Positions 18,170-26,874 of a DNA stretch of 64,000 nucleotides are shown in pieces. This DNA comes from Planctomycetes bacterium MalM25. GTDB taxonomy: Bacteria; Planctomycetota; Planctomycetia; Pirellulales; Lacipirellulaceae. Position 1 is the first letter of the stretch; every line of letters starts with the position of its first letter. The position numbers were made by a program, and so were the translations under genes. The DNA lies in assembly GCA_007745835.1 (NCBI GenBank), contig CP036424.1, positions 3,273,968-3,337,967 of the forward strand, written 5' to 3'. The notes under the pieces are model-generated. The model saw nothing but the letters and a program-made list of their open reading frames with translations, had not been told where the DNA came from and ran no database searches.

Positions 18170-18873
18170 TGCCTCGTACGGCCACACAAGAACGGCACGG
18201 AGCTCGAGTAAATCGAGATCGCTTCAAGCGTTTCATCGACATAGCGGCGGCGTTGGTCGGCTTGGCTATCACCGGATGGCTTATCGGGGCAGCGGTGCTC
18301 GCCGCACGGGTAGACACCGGCTCAAGCGGCCTATTCCGCCAGAGAAGGATTGGGCGTGGAGGCCGACTCTTCTGGGTCAATAAGATCCGCACGATGCGGT
18401 CCAATCTTGGTGGTTGCACATCGACCGCCTCGAATGACCCACGGATCACAAGGCTAGGCAGAGTGCTGCGAAGGACCAGGATCGACGAACTGCCGCAGTT
18501 CTGGAATGTGTTGATCGGTGAGATGTCGCTTGTAGGACCGCGACCAGAGGTTCCGAAGCACCTCCCGATGTACCGACTGCTGGCGCCGGAGGTCTTGAGC
18601 GTCCGCCCCGGCATAACTTGCCCCGCCACCCTGCTCTACCGAGATGAAGAGCTGCTACTAGCTGTGTCCGACGATGCTGAACAACTAGACCGTGAGGTGC
18701 TGCTGCCGGACAAACTGCGATTGAATCAAAACTACGTTGAAAGCTATACCATTGCGGGCGATCTCGTTTGCCTGTTTCACACGCTCACGGGGTCCGGCCC
18801 TCGTATTAAAAGACATGAAGACCTGCCAGCCCGAAGAACACCCGACAATGAGTGCAGGCAAGCCGCGGCATAG
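18169..18873 (+). CDS. Undecaprenyl-phosphate phosphoglycosyl transferase (initiating sugar transferase)
   Basis: This 234-residue monotopic phosphoglycosyl transferase of the bacterial sugar transferase family is expected to start repeat-unit assembly by linking a sugar-1-phosphate to undecaprenyl phosphate. The N-terminal re-entrant hydrophobic helix follows the basic RFKRFIDIAAALVG. The catalytic core shows SSGLFRQRRIGRGG, VNKIRTMR, TRLGRVLRRTRIDELPQFW and GEMSLVGPRPEVP. The aspartate-glutamate dyad falls in the RIDELPQ element. It is short, without the extra membrane helices of WbaP, and so is the PglC/WcaJ-core type. It overlaps the neighbouring genes at both ends. Confidence 0.9.
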   Translation: MPRTATQERHGARVNRDRFKRFIDIAAALVGLAITGWLIGAAVLAARVDTGSSGLFRQRRIGRGGRLFWVNKIRTMRSNLGGCTSTASNDPRITRLGRVLRRTRIDELPQFWNVLIGEMSLVGPRPEVPKHLPMYRLLAPEVLSVRPGITCPATLLYRDEELLLAVSDDAEQLDREVLLPDKLRLNQNYVESYTIAGDLVCLFHTLTGSGPRIKRHEDLPARRTPDNECRQAAA

Positions 18874-20056
18874 CGCCGTGTCAGCCGCTTGGCCCCGGCT
18901 GGACGATCAGCAGATCGAGGCCGCTACGCGAGTGCTTCGCTCGGGCCGACTCAACTATTGGACCGGGGAAGAAGGCCGCCGGTTTGAACAAGAGTTCGCA
19001 GACTACCATAATCGTCGCCACGCGGTCGCACTGTCCAATGGAACCGTCGCGTTAGAACTCGCGCTGATCGCCTTCGGGATTGGCCCCGGCGACGAAGTGA
19101 TTGTTCCATCACGCACCTTCATCGCCACAGCTAGCGCCGTAGCAATTCGGGGCGCGAAGCCCGTCTTCGCGGACATCGATCACGAATCTCAGAACCTCAC
19201 GGCGTGCACGGCGAGTCCGCTGATCACCCCAAGGACCAAGGCGATCATATGCGTTCACCTTGCCGGCTGGCCCTGTGAGCTAGACGCCCTGCAAGACCTT
19301 GCTAAGGAGCAGGGGTTAATCCTGATCGAAGACTGCGCGCAGGCGCACGGTGCAAGATATCGCGGTGAGCCGGTAGGTTCTTTCGGTCACGCCGCGGCAT
19401 TCTCCTTCTGTCAGGACAAGATCATGACGACCGCCGGCGAAGGAGGCATGCTTCTGCTCAACGACACGGACGCATGGCAGAAAGCCTGGAGCTACAAGGA
19501 TCACGGGAAGAGCTGGGAGGCGGTCCACGAGCGTCAGCACCCGCCGGGATTCCGTTGGTTGCATGACAGCTTTGGCACCAATTGGAGAATGACGGAAGTG
19601 CAATCTGCAATCGGCCGATTGCAGCTGAGGAAACTCGACCAATGGGTCTCTATACGCCGCAGCAATGCCATGGAGATTGTCCATGGAATAGCACCGTGCA
19701 GTGCACTGAGAACACCAACCCCCCCCCGCCATATCGATCACGCGTACTACAAACTGTACTCGTTCGTTGACCAGAAGCAACTTCGCGCGGGGTGGGACCG
19801 CGACCGCATCCTGCACACGCTGGCAGAACATGGGCAACGTGGCTTAAGCGGTTCATGCAGCGAAATCTATCGTGAGCATGCCGTCCCGGCCGACTGGCGT
19901 CCGGTCAGCGCGAGGCCTGTCGCCAAGCAACTTGGGGATGCGAGCTTGATGTTCCTTTGCGATCCAACTATCTCGCCGAACGAGATGCAGGCAACATGCC
20001 GAACCGTCCGGAATGTGATGGAACTGGCCTCTAAGCCGTCCCGGTATGCCGCATAA
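18848..20056 (+). CDS. DegT/DnrJ/EryC1/StrS family sugar aminotransferase
   Basis: This PLP-dependent enzyme (402 residues) transaminates keto-sugar nucleotides. Typical motifs are LRSGRLNYWTGEEGRRFE, HAVALSNGTVALELALIA, GDEVIVPSRTFIATASAV, PVFADID, ICVHLAGWPCELDAL, IEDCAQAHGARYRG and FSFCQDKIMTTAGEGGML. The lysine in QDKIMT is the expected PLP Schiff-base residue. A likely substrate is the 4-keto-6-deoxy sugar made by the long dehydratase at the other end of the locus, but this is inferred. I use the ATG at 18848, which overlaps the previous gene by 26 bp. The frame is open back to 18737, but the added residues look unlike the family. Confidence 0.87.
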   Translation: MSAGKPRHSAVSAAWPRLDDQQIEAATRVLRSGRLNYWTGEEGRRFEQEFADYHNRRHAVALSNGTVALELALIAFGIGPGDEVIVPSRTFIATASAVAIRGAKPVFADIDHESQNLTACTASPLITPRTKAIICVHLAGWPCELDALQDLAKEQGLILIEDCAQAHGARYRGEPVGSFGHAAAFSFCQDKIMTTAGEGGMLLLNDTDAWQKAWSYKDHGKSWEAVHERQHPPGFRWLHDSFGTNWRMTEVQSAIGRLQLRKLDQWVSIRRSNAMEIVHGIAPCSALRTPTPPRHIDHAYYKLYSFVDQKQLRAGWDRDRILHTLAEHGQRGLSGSCSEIYREHAVPADWRPVSARPVAKQLGDASLMFLCDPTISPNEMQATCRTVRNVMELASKPSRYAA

Positions 20057-20124
20057 CGCTTCCGCTGCCGTGCAGTAATACTGCCCCTCACCAGCGATGG
20101 TGTATCGGCCGCAACTACCTTGAG

Positions 20125-21624
20125 ATGACCAACAAGCAACAGCAATTCTCCGGCCAGCTCCTCAAGCTTGTATCGGCGTCAGTAGCGTCACGCGGCCTTC
20201 AACTACTCGCAACGCCGCTCTTGTTGCAGTGGTTCGAGCCACGTGATGTTGGTGCGTGGCAACTATTCATCGGGGCCACCTTGCTGGCTGAGGCTGTGGC
20301 CACACTTCGATACGAAGTGGCCATCGTCCTGCCGAGATCTCATCGACGTGCCGCATGCCTGTTCTGGACCAGTCAGATTGCTGCGTTCTCTGTCGCGATC
20401 TCAGTCACAGTCCTTGTATGCACCTCATCGCATCGTTTGGCCGCGATGATTGGGGCACCGTTGCTGGAGCCACTGCTGTGGCTCCTGCCTCCGATGACGG
20501 TGGCGATAGGATTCGAGCAGGCATGCGCCTACTGGATGACAAGACAACAGGAGTTCGGCCGCCTTGCGCTAGTCAGACTCAGCAAGTCGATAACCATTGC
20601 CGTCCTGCCGCTAGCACTGGCTGCATGCGGGCATCGTAGTGAGACAACCCTGATCTGCGGCACGGCTGCGGGCCAGGCGGTAGCATTGCTGCTGTCGGCA
20701 TGCTTTACGCTGTGGCCCACCCTACTGAGGAAATCATCGCAGGCCCCTCTGCGGGCTATCGCGAGTGCTGCCGCCGAATACCGCCAGTACCCTCTGTATA
20801 TCGCCTCGTACAGCTTCGCTTCGCAGTTCAGCCGGCGGGTGATCTTTTCTCTTTTCGCCATCTACGCGACCACACACGTGGTCGGTTTGTTTGCGTTTGC
20901 TGTGCAGTTGACCATGCTTCCCACCGCCTTAGTAACAACCGCCATGAGTCAGGTGTTCTATCCGAAAATCCAAACGCTGCTGAGGGACGGGCGTTTCCAG
21001 CCCTTTGTCCTGAAAGCCCTGTGGCGACTAGCTATCGTGACCGCCCCGTGGTTTATGCTAGCCGGCCACTTTGCCCCGCTGGTCGCTGAGCGACTTCTCC
21101 CCGAGAAATGGGCGGATTCCGGACTATACATTGCAGCGGCAACGGCGCCTTGCTTTGCAATGCTGTTGACTTCATGGTTACCCAGAGTCTACGACGTGAT
21201 GCAACGGCAACGGCTCGCAGTTGTGATGCAGGTGTTGTCAGACTTGGCCGCAATCGGCTTGGTGTTTGCCGTGCTAGCTAGCGGCTGTTCTGCAGCCACA
21301 GCAGCCACTAGTTACTTCAGTTTAATCGCGATCTACAACGTTGTGTGGCTGCTAGTAACTTTCCGCATCGTTGGGATTAGCATCCGAAAGCTCGCCCCCC
21401 TCGCCGCCTGCACCACGGTTCTTCTGGTCACGACTGCTGGTGCGTGCACCCTATCAACTGCCAACGCCTCCCTCACTCCCACTCGAATCATTGTACTGAT
21501 CTCGGCCATCCTCGCCTTGCAGGCAGCCGTCATCTGGACATGGAAAGCTGGAAACTTCAATGCTTGGATACTCACGAGATTGGAAAGATTTCTGGGGCCA
21601 ACAAGAATTGCCCCTGCACGCTGA
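20125..21624 (+). CDS. Wzx-type oligosaccharide flippase (MOP superfamily)
   Basis: This 499-residue integral membrane protein has about 12-14 hydrophobic helices. The N-terminal half resembles polysaccharide biosynthesis/flippase proteins of the MOP superfamily (KLVSASVASRGLQLLATPLLL, FEPRDVGAWQLFIG, LRYEVAIVLPRS). It should flip undecaprenyl-linked repeat units to the periplasm for the Wzy proteins of this locus. It is the only flippase-like gene in the window. Its last 65 bp overlap the methyltransferase gene in another frame. Codon usage is less G+C-rich than in the flanking housekeeping genes. Confidence 0.85.
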   Translation: MTNKQQQFSGQLLKLVSASVASRGLQLLATPLLLQWFEPRDVGAWQLFIGATLLAEAVATLRYEVAIVLPRSHRRAACLFWTSQIAAFSVAISVTVLVCTSSHRLAAMIGAPLLEPLLWLLPPMTVAIGFEQACAYWMTRQQEFGRLALVRLSKSITIAVLPLALAACGHRSETTLICGTAAGQAVALLLSACFTLWPTLLRKSSQAPLRAIASAAAEYRQYPLYIASYSFASQFSRRVIFSLFAIYATTHVVGLFAFAVQLTMLPTALVTTAMSQVFYPKIQTLLRDGRFQPFVLKALWRLAIVTAPWFMLAGHFAPLVAERLLPEKWADSGLYIAAATAPCFAMLLTSWLPRVYDVMQRQRLAVVMQVLSDLAAIGLVFAVLASGCSAATAATSYFSLIAIYNVVWLLVTFRIVGISIRKLAPLAACTTVLLVTTAGACTLSTANASLTPTRIIVLISAILALQAAVIWTWKAGNFNAWILTRLERFLGPTRIAPAR

Positions 21625-22264
21625 AGACACCGAAGAATTCTACTCCTCGTACGGCAGGGAACTGAGGGTTCTTCTAGAAGAATTGCCCGGCGACAGAGTA
21701 CTGGAGATCGGGTGTGGCAACGGCGCCCTATACAAGCACCTGCATTTCAACAAGGCATCGCAATACCGCGGCATCGACATCTCGGAATCGATGTTGGCTC
21801 AGTTCCAAGCATCCTCTCCGAGCGCAGACCTCAGAACGGGGGATGGAGCCGAGTATCGTGACAGCCAGCGGTATGAGTTAATCTTCTCGAATGGGGTAAT
21901 CCAATGCTTCTCTAACTCACAGTTGGATCAGCATTTGGTGAACGCCACGAGAATGCTGGCAGAGGATGGCAGCATCGTCATGGCAATGATCCCTTGGAAA
22001 AACGCCAGGTACTCTTTCAGGTCAGGCAGGCTCTCAGGCCATCCTAAGGCCGGCGCTCTCCAATACCTCAAATCATTCGCACGCCGAATGGCGGACGACC
22101 GCATGGGGCGATGGTTTGATCACCATGAATTGACGACGCAGGCCCGCAAGCACGGGCTTACTATTAAGTTTCACGGGTCCTTGCATTACCCATACCGCCT
22201 CCACGCCGTGATGCGCAGGCCCTCAGATAATGAAGAAAGGCAAAGCCTGCTGAAAGCTGCCTAG
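21560..22264 (+). CDS. Class I SAM-dependent methyltransferase
   Basis: This 234-residue Rossmann-fold methyltransferase has the SAM-binding glycine motif VLEIGCGNGALYKHL (about residues 46-60), motif II YRGIDISESMLAQF and post-motif YELIFSNGVIQCF. The C-terminal part is basic and aromatic and probably contributes to the acceptor site. Within the polysaccharide operon it most likely methylates a sugar or an acyl/amide group on the glycan, but the substrate is not visible. The start overlaps the end of the flippase gene. No later in-frame Met would retain the N-terminal helix, so the overlap is kept. Confidence 0.8.
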   Translation: MLGYSRDWKDFWGQQELPLHAEDTEEFYSSYGRELRVLLEELPGDRVLEIGCGNGALYKHLHFNKASQYRGIDISESMLAQFQASSPSADLRTGDGAEYRDSQRYELIFSNGVIQCFSNSQLDQHLVNATRMLAEDGSIVMAMIPWKNARYSFRSGRLSGHPKAGALQYLKSFARRMADDRMGRWFDHHELTTQARKHGLTIKFHGSLHYPYRLHAVMRRPSDNEERQSLLKAA

Positions 22265-22322
22265 CAACTAACACTCTGCCGCCTGGCGAAGGGCAAGAGC
22301 GCCCCTCAGTTCACTCAATCAC

Positions 22323-23315
22323 ATGAAAGATTCTAAAGGAAAAGGGCGTCAGAACGCCACGACCGCAAAGCCATTGATCCCTAGGCAAGGCGCCAACGAA
22401 CCCTACAACAGCATTTTCCAGAGAGACTGGTGGCTAGATACGGTTGCGCCAGGTCAATGGCAATCGTTCGAAGTGACACAAGGGGGAAAGATCGTTGCTC
22501 GCATGCCCATCGTTCAGCGTCGGCGTGCGGGGGTTCGCCTGTTGAAGATGCCGCGTCTCACTCAAACGTTGGGGCCATGGGTCGCAACCCCAGAAGGAAG
22601 CCTGCCTACGCGGCTGGCGAAAGAGGAGGAATGGCTGTCGGAACTCGCCAGCAAAATCCCGCAATTCGACTACTTCTGTCAGAACTGGCATTACTCGGTT
22701 CAGAACTGGTTACCCTTCTTGTGGCGAGGTTTTCAATCAAGCCTGTCCACTACGTATATTCTCCCTGATCTCACTGACCTCGAAGCCGTCTGGAGAAACT
22801 ACCGCGGCGCAACGCGCACTGCCGTAAGAAAAGCCCAACAGGCCATCGTGGTCGATTCAGGAAATGATGCCGATTCACTTTATGAAATGACTTCCATGAG
22901 CTTCGGGCAATGGGGACGAACACCGCCCTACAGTCGAGAGTACCTTACTAGGCTGGTGGACGCCTGCTACGAACGCGATGCTGGCAAAGTGTTTACCGCG
23001 AAGGACGAACAAGGGAACCTACACGCCGCCTTGCTCTTGGTATGGGATAGGAATACCGCCTACTACCTTGTTTCAGGCAGCGCCCCTGCCCTGAGGGCTA
23101 GTTGCGCAATGAGTCTACTGATGCACGAGGCGATCTGTTTTGCGTCGGGGGTATCTAGAACATTTGATTTCGAAGGATCGGTCGTCAAACCTATCGAACG
23201 ATTCGTTCGCAGTTTTGGCGCCGAGCCACGTCCGTTCATCACCCTGAGAGGCTACAGCAGAAAACTACAGATAGCCCAAGGGTTCCGGGATATGTTCCGC
23301 CAAACCGCGGCCTGA
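22323..23315 (+). CDS. FemAB/GNAT-like acyltransferase (BioF2-like domain)
   Basis: This 330-residue protein has the tandem GNAT architecture seen in FemAB-like and PEP-CTERM/EPS-associated acyltransferases. The N-lobe includes NSIFQRDWWLDTVAPG and GKIVARMPIVQRRRAG. The C-lobe includes WRNYRGATRTAVRKAQQ, typical of the K/R-rich helix in this family, followed by LHAALLLVWDRNTAYYLVSG and TFDFEGSV. It probably adds an acyl or aminoacyl group to a sugar amine. It is inferred to act on the product of the nearby aminotransferase. It lies 58 bp after the methyltransferase and is relatively A+T-rich. Confidence 0.75.
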   Translation: MKDSKGKGRQNATTAKPLIPRQGANEPYNSIFQRDWWLDTVAPGQWQSFEVTQGGKIVARMPIVQRRRAGVRLLKMPRLTQTLGPWVATPEGSLPTRLAKEEEWLSELASKIPQFDYFCQNWHYSVQNWLPFLWRGFQSSLSTTYILPDLTDLEAVWRNYRGATRTAVRKAQQAIVVDSGNDADSLYEMTSMSFGQWGRTPPYSREYLTRLVDACYERDAGKVFTAKDEQGNLHAALLLVWDRNTAYYLVSGSAPALRASCAMSLLMHEAICFASGVSRTFDFEGSVVKPIERFVRSFGAEPRPFITLRGYSRKLQIAQGFRDMFRQTAA

Positions 23316-23382
23316 TCCCCTCCATCGCTCATGCCTAGCGTGTGCACCTCTCTTCCGTGTGAATACGAACAAGAACGCAACT

Positions 23383-24249
23383 ATGGCGACCGCGTCATCC
23401 TCAAGTTGGTCATCAGAGACGCATCGCAGAAGGCGAAGGCTGCGAATTCCCATCGCGGCATCTCACCACGTGACCAGATGGCTCGCGGTGAGATTCCCAG
23501 GAACCTTTCCGCTGCTGTTCGTTTACGGGTACCCAAAGAGCGGGACCTCCTGGGCCTCACAACTCATCGCGGACGCTCTACGGCTACCGTACCCGCAGCA
23601 TTCGGTTCTCCCAATCGGGTTTGAGGCGGTTCAACAAACCCATGCCAGCTACTCTCCTGCTAATCAACGCGCAGCGTACGTAATGCGAGACGGGCGTGAT
23701 GTCATGGTGTCTCTCTACTTCCACCTCATCGCCAATCGTGAGCGGAGCGGCAACGCGGCTCGTTACAGGAGCATAGCGGGACTCGGATCACCCGATCAGA
23801 TCCACGAGCTCATGCCCGAATTCATTCAAGGGCAGGCTAGCAAGCCTTTCTCATCATCTGTCAACTGGGCAGAACACGTCTCGTCTCGTCTCGACGCCAA
23901 CGCGAACTGCCCGGTCCTGAGGTATGAAGACCTGCTTTCCGATGGTGTTCGTGCGTTGCAGCTGACCCTTGAAGCATTCAGCTCCAGGGAAGCTCTCGGA
24001 GGGGCAGCTGCGGCTGCGATTAATCGCTTCGATTTCGGTAAGACTACAGGGCGAGAACGCGGCCAGAGCGACCCCAGCTCATTTTTAAGGAGCGGGCGTC
24101 AAGGGGAATGGATAAAGTACTTCTCAAGGGAGGCCGCCGAGGTATTTGATCGGCACTTCGGCGAGGTCTTGGTCGAGAGTGGGTACGCTGCAGGGCGTGA
24201 TTGGGTTAGTGAACACTCCGAGTCGATCGTGAATACGAGATCTGCTTGA
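23383..24249 (+). CDS. Sulfotransferase domain protein (second of two in the locus)
   Basis: This second PAPS-dependent sulfotransferase is about 288 residues long. The 5'-PSB loop is VYGYPKSGTSWASQLIADAL, preceded by a basic N-terminus. The 3'-phosphate contacts lie in YVMRDGRDVMVSLYFH, followed by CPVLRYEDLLSDG. The GYPKSGTSW form is closer to cytosolic/estrogen-type sulfotransferases than the GAGRSGTNL form of the first copy, so the two probably act on different positions. A GTG at 23359 is an alternative start. I prefer the ATG at 23383. A 119-bp non-coding gap follows before the polymerase gene. Confidence 0.83.
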   Translation: MATASSSSWSSETHRRRRRLRIPIAASHHVTRWLAVRFPGTFPLLFVYGYPKSGTSWASQLIADALRLPYPQHSVLPIGFEAVQQTHASYSPANQRAAYVMRDGRDVMVSLYFHLIANRERSGNAARYRSIAGLGSPDQIHELMPEFIQGQASKPFSSSVNWAEHVSSRLDANANCPVLRYEDLLSDGVRALQLTLEAFSSREALGGAAAAAINRFDFGKTTGRERGQSDPSSFLRSGRQGEWIKYFSREAAEVFDRHFGEVLVESGYAAGRDWVSEHSESIVNTRSA

Positions 24250-24368
24250 CTGTTCTATCGAGATGTGTCCTAACCATCCATATAGAACCGATTTGGCAGG
24301 CCCCTCCCGCGGGAGGCTAACGCCTAACGTTCTCTGCCATCAACGACTTACAGCTTACCCCTCACAAG

Positions 24369-25736
24369 ATGCCTGCCACCGCCAGGACCCCGCCGATAAC
24401 TCATAGGTTGCCTAGTCGCACAGCAACTTGGACTGCCGGACTACCCCACAGAGCAATCGAGCTTGGGCTGTTCTTTGTTCTCTGCGAAGCGTTCCTGAGA
24501 CGTGTCTTCCCCTTATACAGCGTCCATATACTCGCAGCGAAGTTCGCGTTCTTCCCTGCGTTGTACTGCCTGTTCTTCTCGAATCTTGAACGTGGCGTGG
24601 CTCGTGGCGGCCTCCCCCTTACCGCATTGGCATGGCTTGCCTGGGGCATCGTACTGTCTGCAATCGGGGCACTGACCTCACCCGCTACCCACGCGATTGG
24701 CGTGCTCGTTAATTGCGCCTTTGCACCTCTGGCTTTCTTAGGGGCTGCATACTACCGCGATGCTGATTCCGTACGCTCCCTATTGAGCAAGCTAACGATC
24801 TTTGGCGCTTGCGCTGGTCTGTTTGCCTTGTTTCAATCTCAACTGCCTGCCTCGCACTGGCTTAATGCCTCGATGGACCTCGAGTCGGGCACTGTGGGCC
24901 GGGGCGGGTTCACGCGGGTGGCTTCTTTCTTCCAGCACTGCAATGTTTTCGCTAGCTTTGTTTCACTGGGATTGATAGCCGGTCTGGGATGGTCGAGCAT
25001 GGCCAAGTCGAAATCGGAACAGACGTACGCCACTTTCTGCATGGTAGTTCTGTACGCGGGCGGCATCGTTAGCGGAAGCCGAATGGCAACCTTAGGAGGA
25101 ATTGCCATCCTGGTTGCCTCCCTACTACTCTTGCGACAACATACTAGCCGAACCGTTCAGATGGCACTTCGTGGGCTGTTGCTAGTTTGCCTTGCGGCTG
25201 CTCTTTCGCCGGCCGCTTTCGACGTCATAGCACAGGCCTCTGGATCACGGTCGTTCCAAACGAACTCCACCGACGATTCGCTTATCGATCGAGTCCGCGA
25301 TATGTATCTCGGTTCCAACTTCTCTGAAGCGTGGCGGGAATCGGGCCTGTTTGGTTGTGGTTGGGGGCCCTACACGATGGGGGCGAGCCGATACGCCGAG
25401 ACCCTGACTCAGGAATCAATCAGCCGTATCGCAGAGGTTGAAAGTGGCTATTCCATCATCCAAGTTCAGACGGGATTGATCGGTCTGCTGATCTTCCTGC
25501 TACTGAACGGCGTTCTAGTACTCCGCGGCGTGCTACGCAAGCAAGCACATGCGTGGCTGATGGGGGCCCTAGCGGTTTGGTCCCTGATCGGCAGTCTACC
25601 CTTATCCTTGCTAGAAATCCCGGTTCTTGCGATTCCGTGGTGGTTGCTACTCGGCATTGCCGCGAGCTCGCCCCGAACCGTTCCTTCTCAGATATCATCC
25701 GCCCGCCACCGTCAAACAGAAAGTGAGCGACCATGA
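24369..25736 (+). CDS. O-antigen polymerase/ligase-like membrane protein (Wzy)
   Basis: This 455-residue polytopic membrane protein has about ten hydrophobic helices. The periplasmic loop around residues 295-360 contains SLIDRVRDMYLGSNFSEAW, SGLFGCGWGPYTMG and VESGYSIIQVQTGLIGLL. These are the spaced G-x-G and E-S elements of the O-antigen ligase/Wzy_C fold. It probably polymerises the repeat unit made by the plus-strand genes. It differs from the larger Wzy-like protein at 6.2-9.0 kb by lacking a TPR region. Its stop overlaps the next gene's start (ATGA). Confidence 0.78.
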   Translation: MPATARTPPITHRLPSRTATWTAGLPHRAIELGLFFVLCEAFLRRVFPLYSVHILAAKFAFFPALYCLFFSNLERGVARGGLPLTALAWLAWGIVLSAIGALTSPATHAIGVLVNCAFAPLAFLGAAYYRDADSVRSLLSKLTIFGACAGLFALFQSQLPASHWLNASMDLESGTVGRGGFTRVASFFQHCNVFASFVSLGLIAGLGWSSMAKSKSEQTYATFCMVVLYAGGIVSGSRMATLGGIAILVASLLLLRQHTSRTVQMALRGLLLVCLAAALSPAAFDVIAQASGSRSFQTNSTDDSLIDRVRDMYLGSNFSEAWRESGLFGCGWGPYTMGASRYAETLTQESISRIAEVESGYSIIQVQTGLIGLLIFLLLNGVLVLRGVLRKQAHAWLMGALAVWSLIGSLPLSLLEIPVLAIPWWLLLGIAASSPRTVPSQISSARHRQTESERP

Positions 25737-26863
25737 ACGTTGCAATCAACGCCGTGGCAGTACACCGAGGCGGTGGGCTTACGGTCATGCACGGCTTGAT
25801 GGAGGGCCTACAAAGATCCGCTGCGTCGGTCAAAGTCCATGCTGTGGTAAGCGATCGGCACGCTTATGAGTCTCTTTCGAGAAGCTTTGGCTGTGAATTC
25901 GTGCATCGCGTTCTGCCAGGTGCTGGGGCGGCTAGACGCTTGCTATGGCAAAACGTGCGTTTAGGAAAATGGCTCGAACGGCTGTCCCCTGACGTGATCC
26001 TCAGCATCAATCACTATGCTCACCGTGTACCATTCCCTCAGGTCGTGTACCACTTGAACCTGCTTAGGTTTATTCAGGACGACCGGCCAGCCTCATTCTT
26101 CGCGATGGCGACCGATCGGCTGCGCGACGCACTCGCGCACAAGGCCCTCAAGGCAGCTGAGGCGAATGTCTTCGAGTCCGACTACTTGCGGCAGGCGGCC
26201 CACGCTTCCGTCCCTAGCGAGATACGCAAGAGCCGAGTCATCTACATCGGCCTGCCTGATCACCTAGTCACCGAAGCCAATCAATCCCATGACTACAACT
26301 CTGCGCAGCTTACGGCGATCACCAGCCCGGCTCTTCACAAGGACAACGCGACATTAGTCCGGGCCTTGGCTGACCTGGTATCGAACGAGCCCACGCATGA
26401 TTGGCGGCTCGAAGTAGCAGGGGGAGCGAACCCCGGGGTCTGGAGTGCGGAACAGGAACTTGCCAAGAACCTTGGAGTTGCGGATCGAATCCAGTGGCAT
26501 GGATTCTGCGACCCAGACAAGCTCACTCGGCTGCTCAACCGATCGGTCTGCCTTGTTTCCGCCAGCCGAGTTGAGTCGTTCGCGATGGTCGCCCTAGAGG
26601 CGATGGCTCGGGGCTGCCCGCCGGTCGTCTGCGACCGCACCGCCATGCCAGAAAGCGTGGGTGAAGCCGGCCTAGTTGTGCCCGCTGGTGATGCATCCGC
26701 TATGAGCCAGGCCGTTCTCCGGCTAGCAAACAACCGTAAAGAACGCCATCGCTACTCGATGCTTGGCCAACAGCACGCTGAGCGCAGCCGTTGGTCGAAT
26801 GCAGGAGCCCAGTTCTATGAGCTGTTTAATGAAATACCTCCTGCCCGCGCAGCCGTCGCCTAA
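25733..26863 (+). CDS. Glycosyltransferase family 4
   Basis: This 376-residue GT-B enzyme starts MNVAINAVAVHRGGGLTV. The C-lobe motifs are IQWHGFCDPDKLTRLLNRS, CLVSASRVESFAMVALEAMARGCPPVVCDRTAMPES (split here: the E-S-F-A-x3-L-E-A element binds the nucleotide sugar) and GEAGLVVPAGDASAM. It is the last gene of the plus-strand polysaccharide operon, overlapping the polymerase stop and ending 11 bp before the convergent protease gene. It presumably adds an internal sugar of the repeat unit. Donor and linkage are unknown. Confidence 0.85.
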   Translation: MNVAINAVAVHRGGGLTVMHGLMEGLQRSAASVKVHAVVSDRHAYESLSRSFGCEFVHRVLPGAGAARRLLWQNVRLGKWLERLSPDVILSINHYAHRVPFPQVVYHLNLLRFIQDDRPASFFAMATDRLRDALAHKALKAAEANVFESDYLRQAAHASVPSEIRKSRVIYIGLPDHLVTEANQSHDYNSAQLTAITSPALHKDNATLVRALADLVSNEPTHDWRLEVAGGANPGVWSAEQELAKNLGVADRIQWHGFCDPDKLTRLLNRSVCLVSASRVESFAMVALEAMARGCPPVVCDRTAMPESVGEAGLVVPAGDASAMSQAVLRLANNRKERHRYSMLGQQHAERSRWSNAGAQFYELFNEIPPARAAVA

Positions 26864-26874
26864 TTCGGCAACGA

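Noticed and set aside
4377-26863. CRISPR array, phage or transposase genes around the polysaccharide locus
   Set aside because: No regularly spaced repeats and no integrase, transposase or phage structural motifs were found in the window, despite the composition change.
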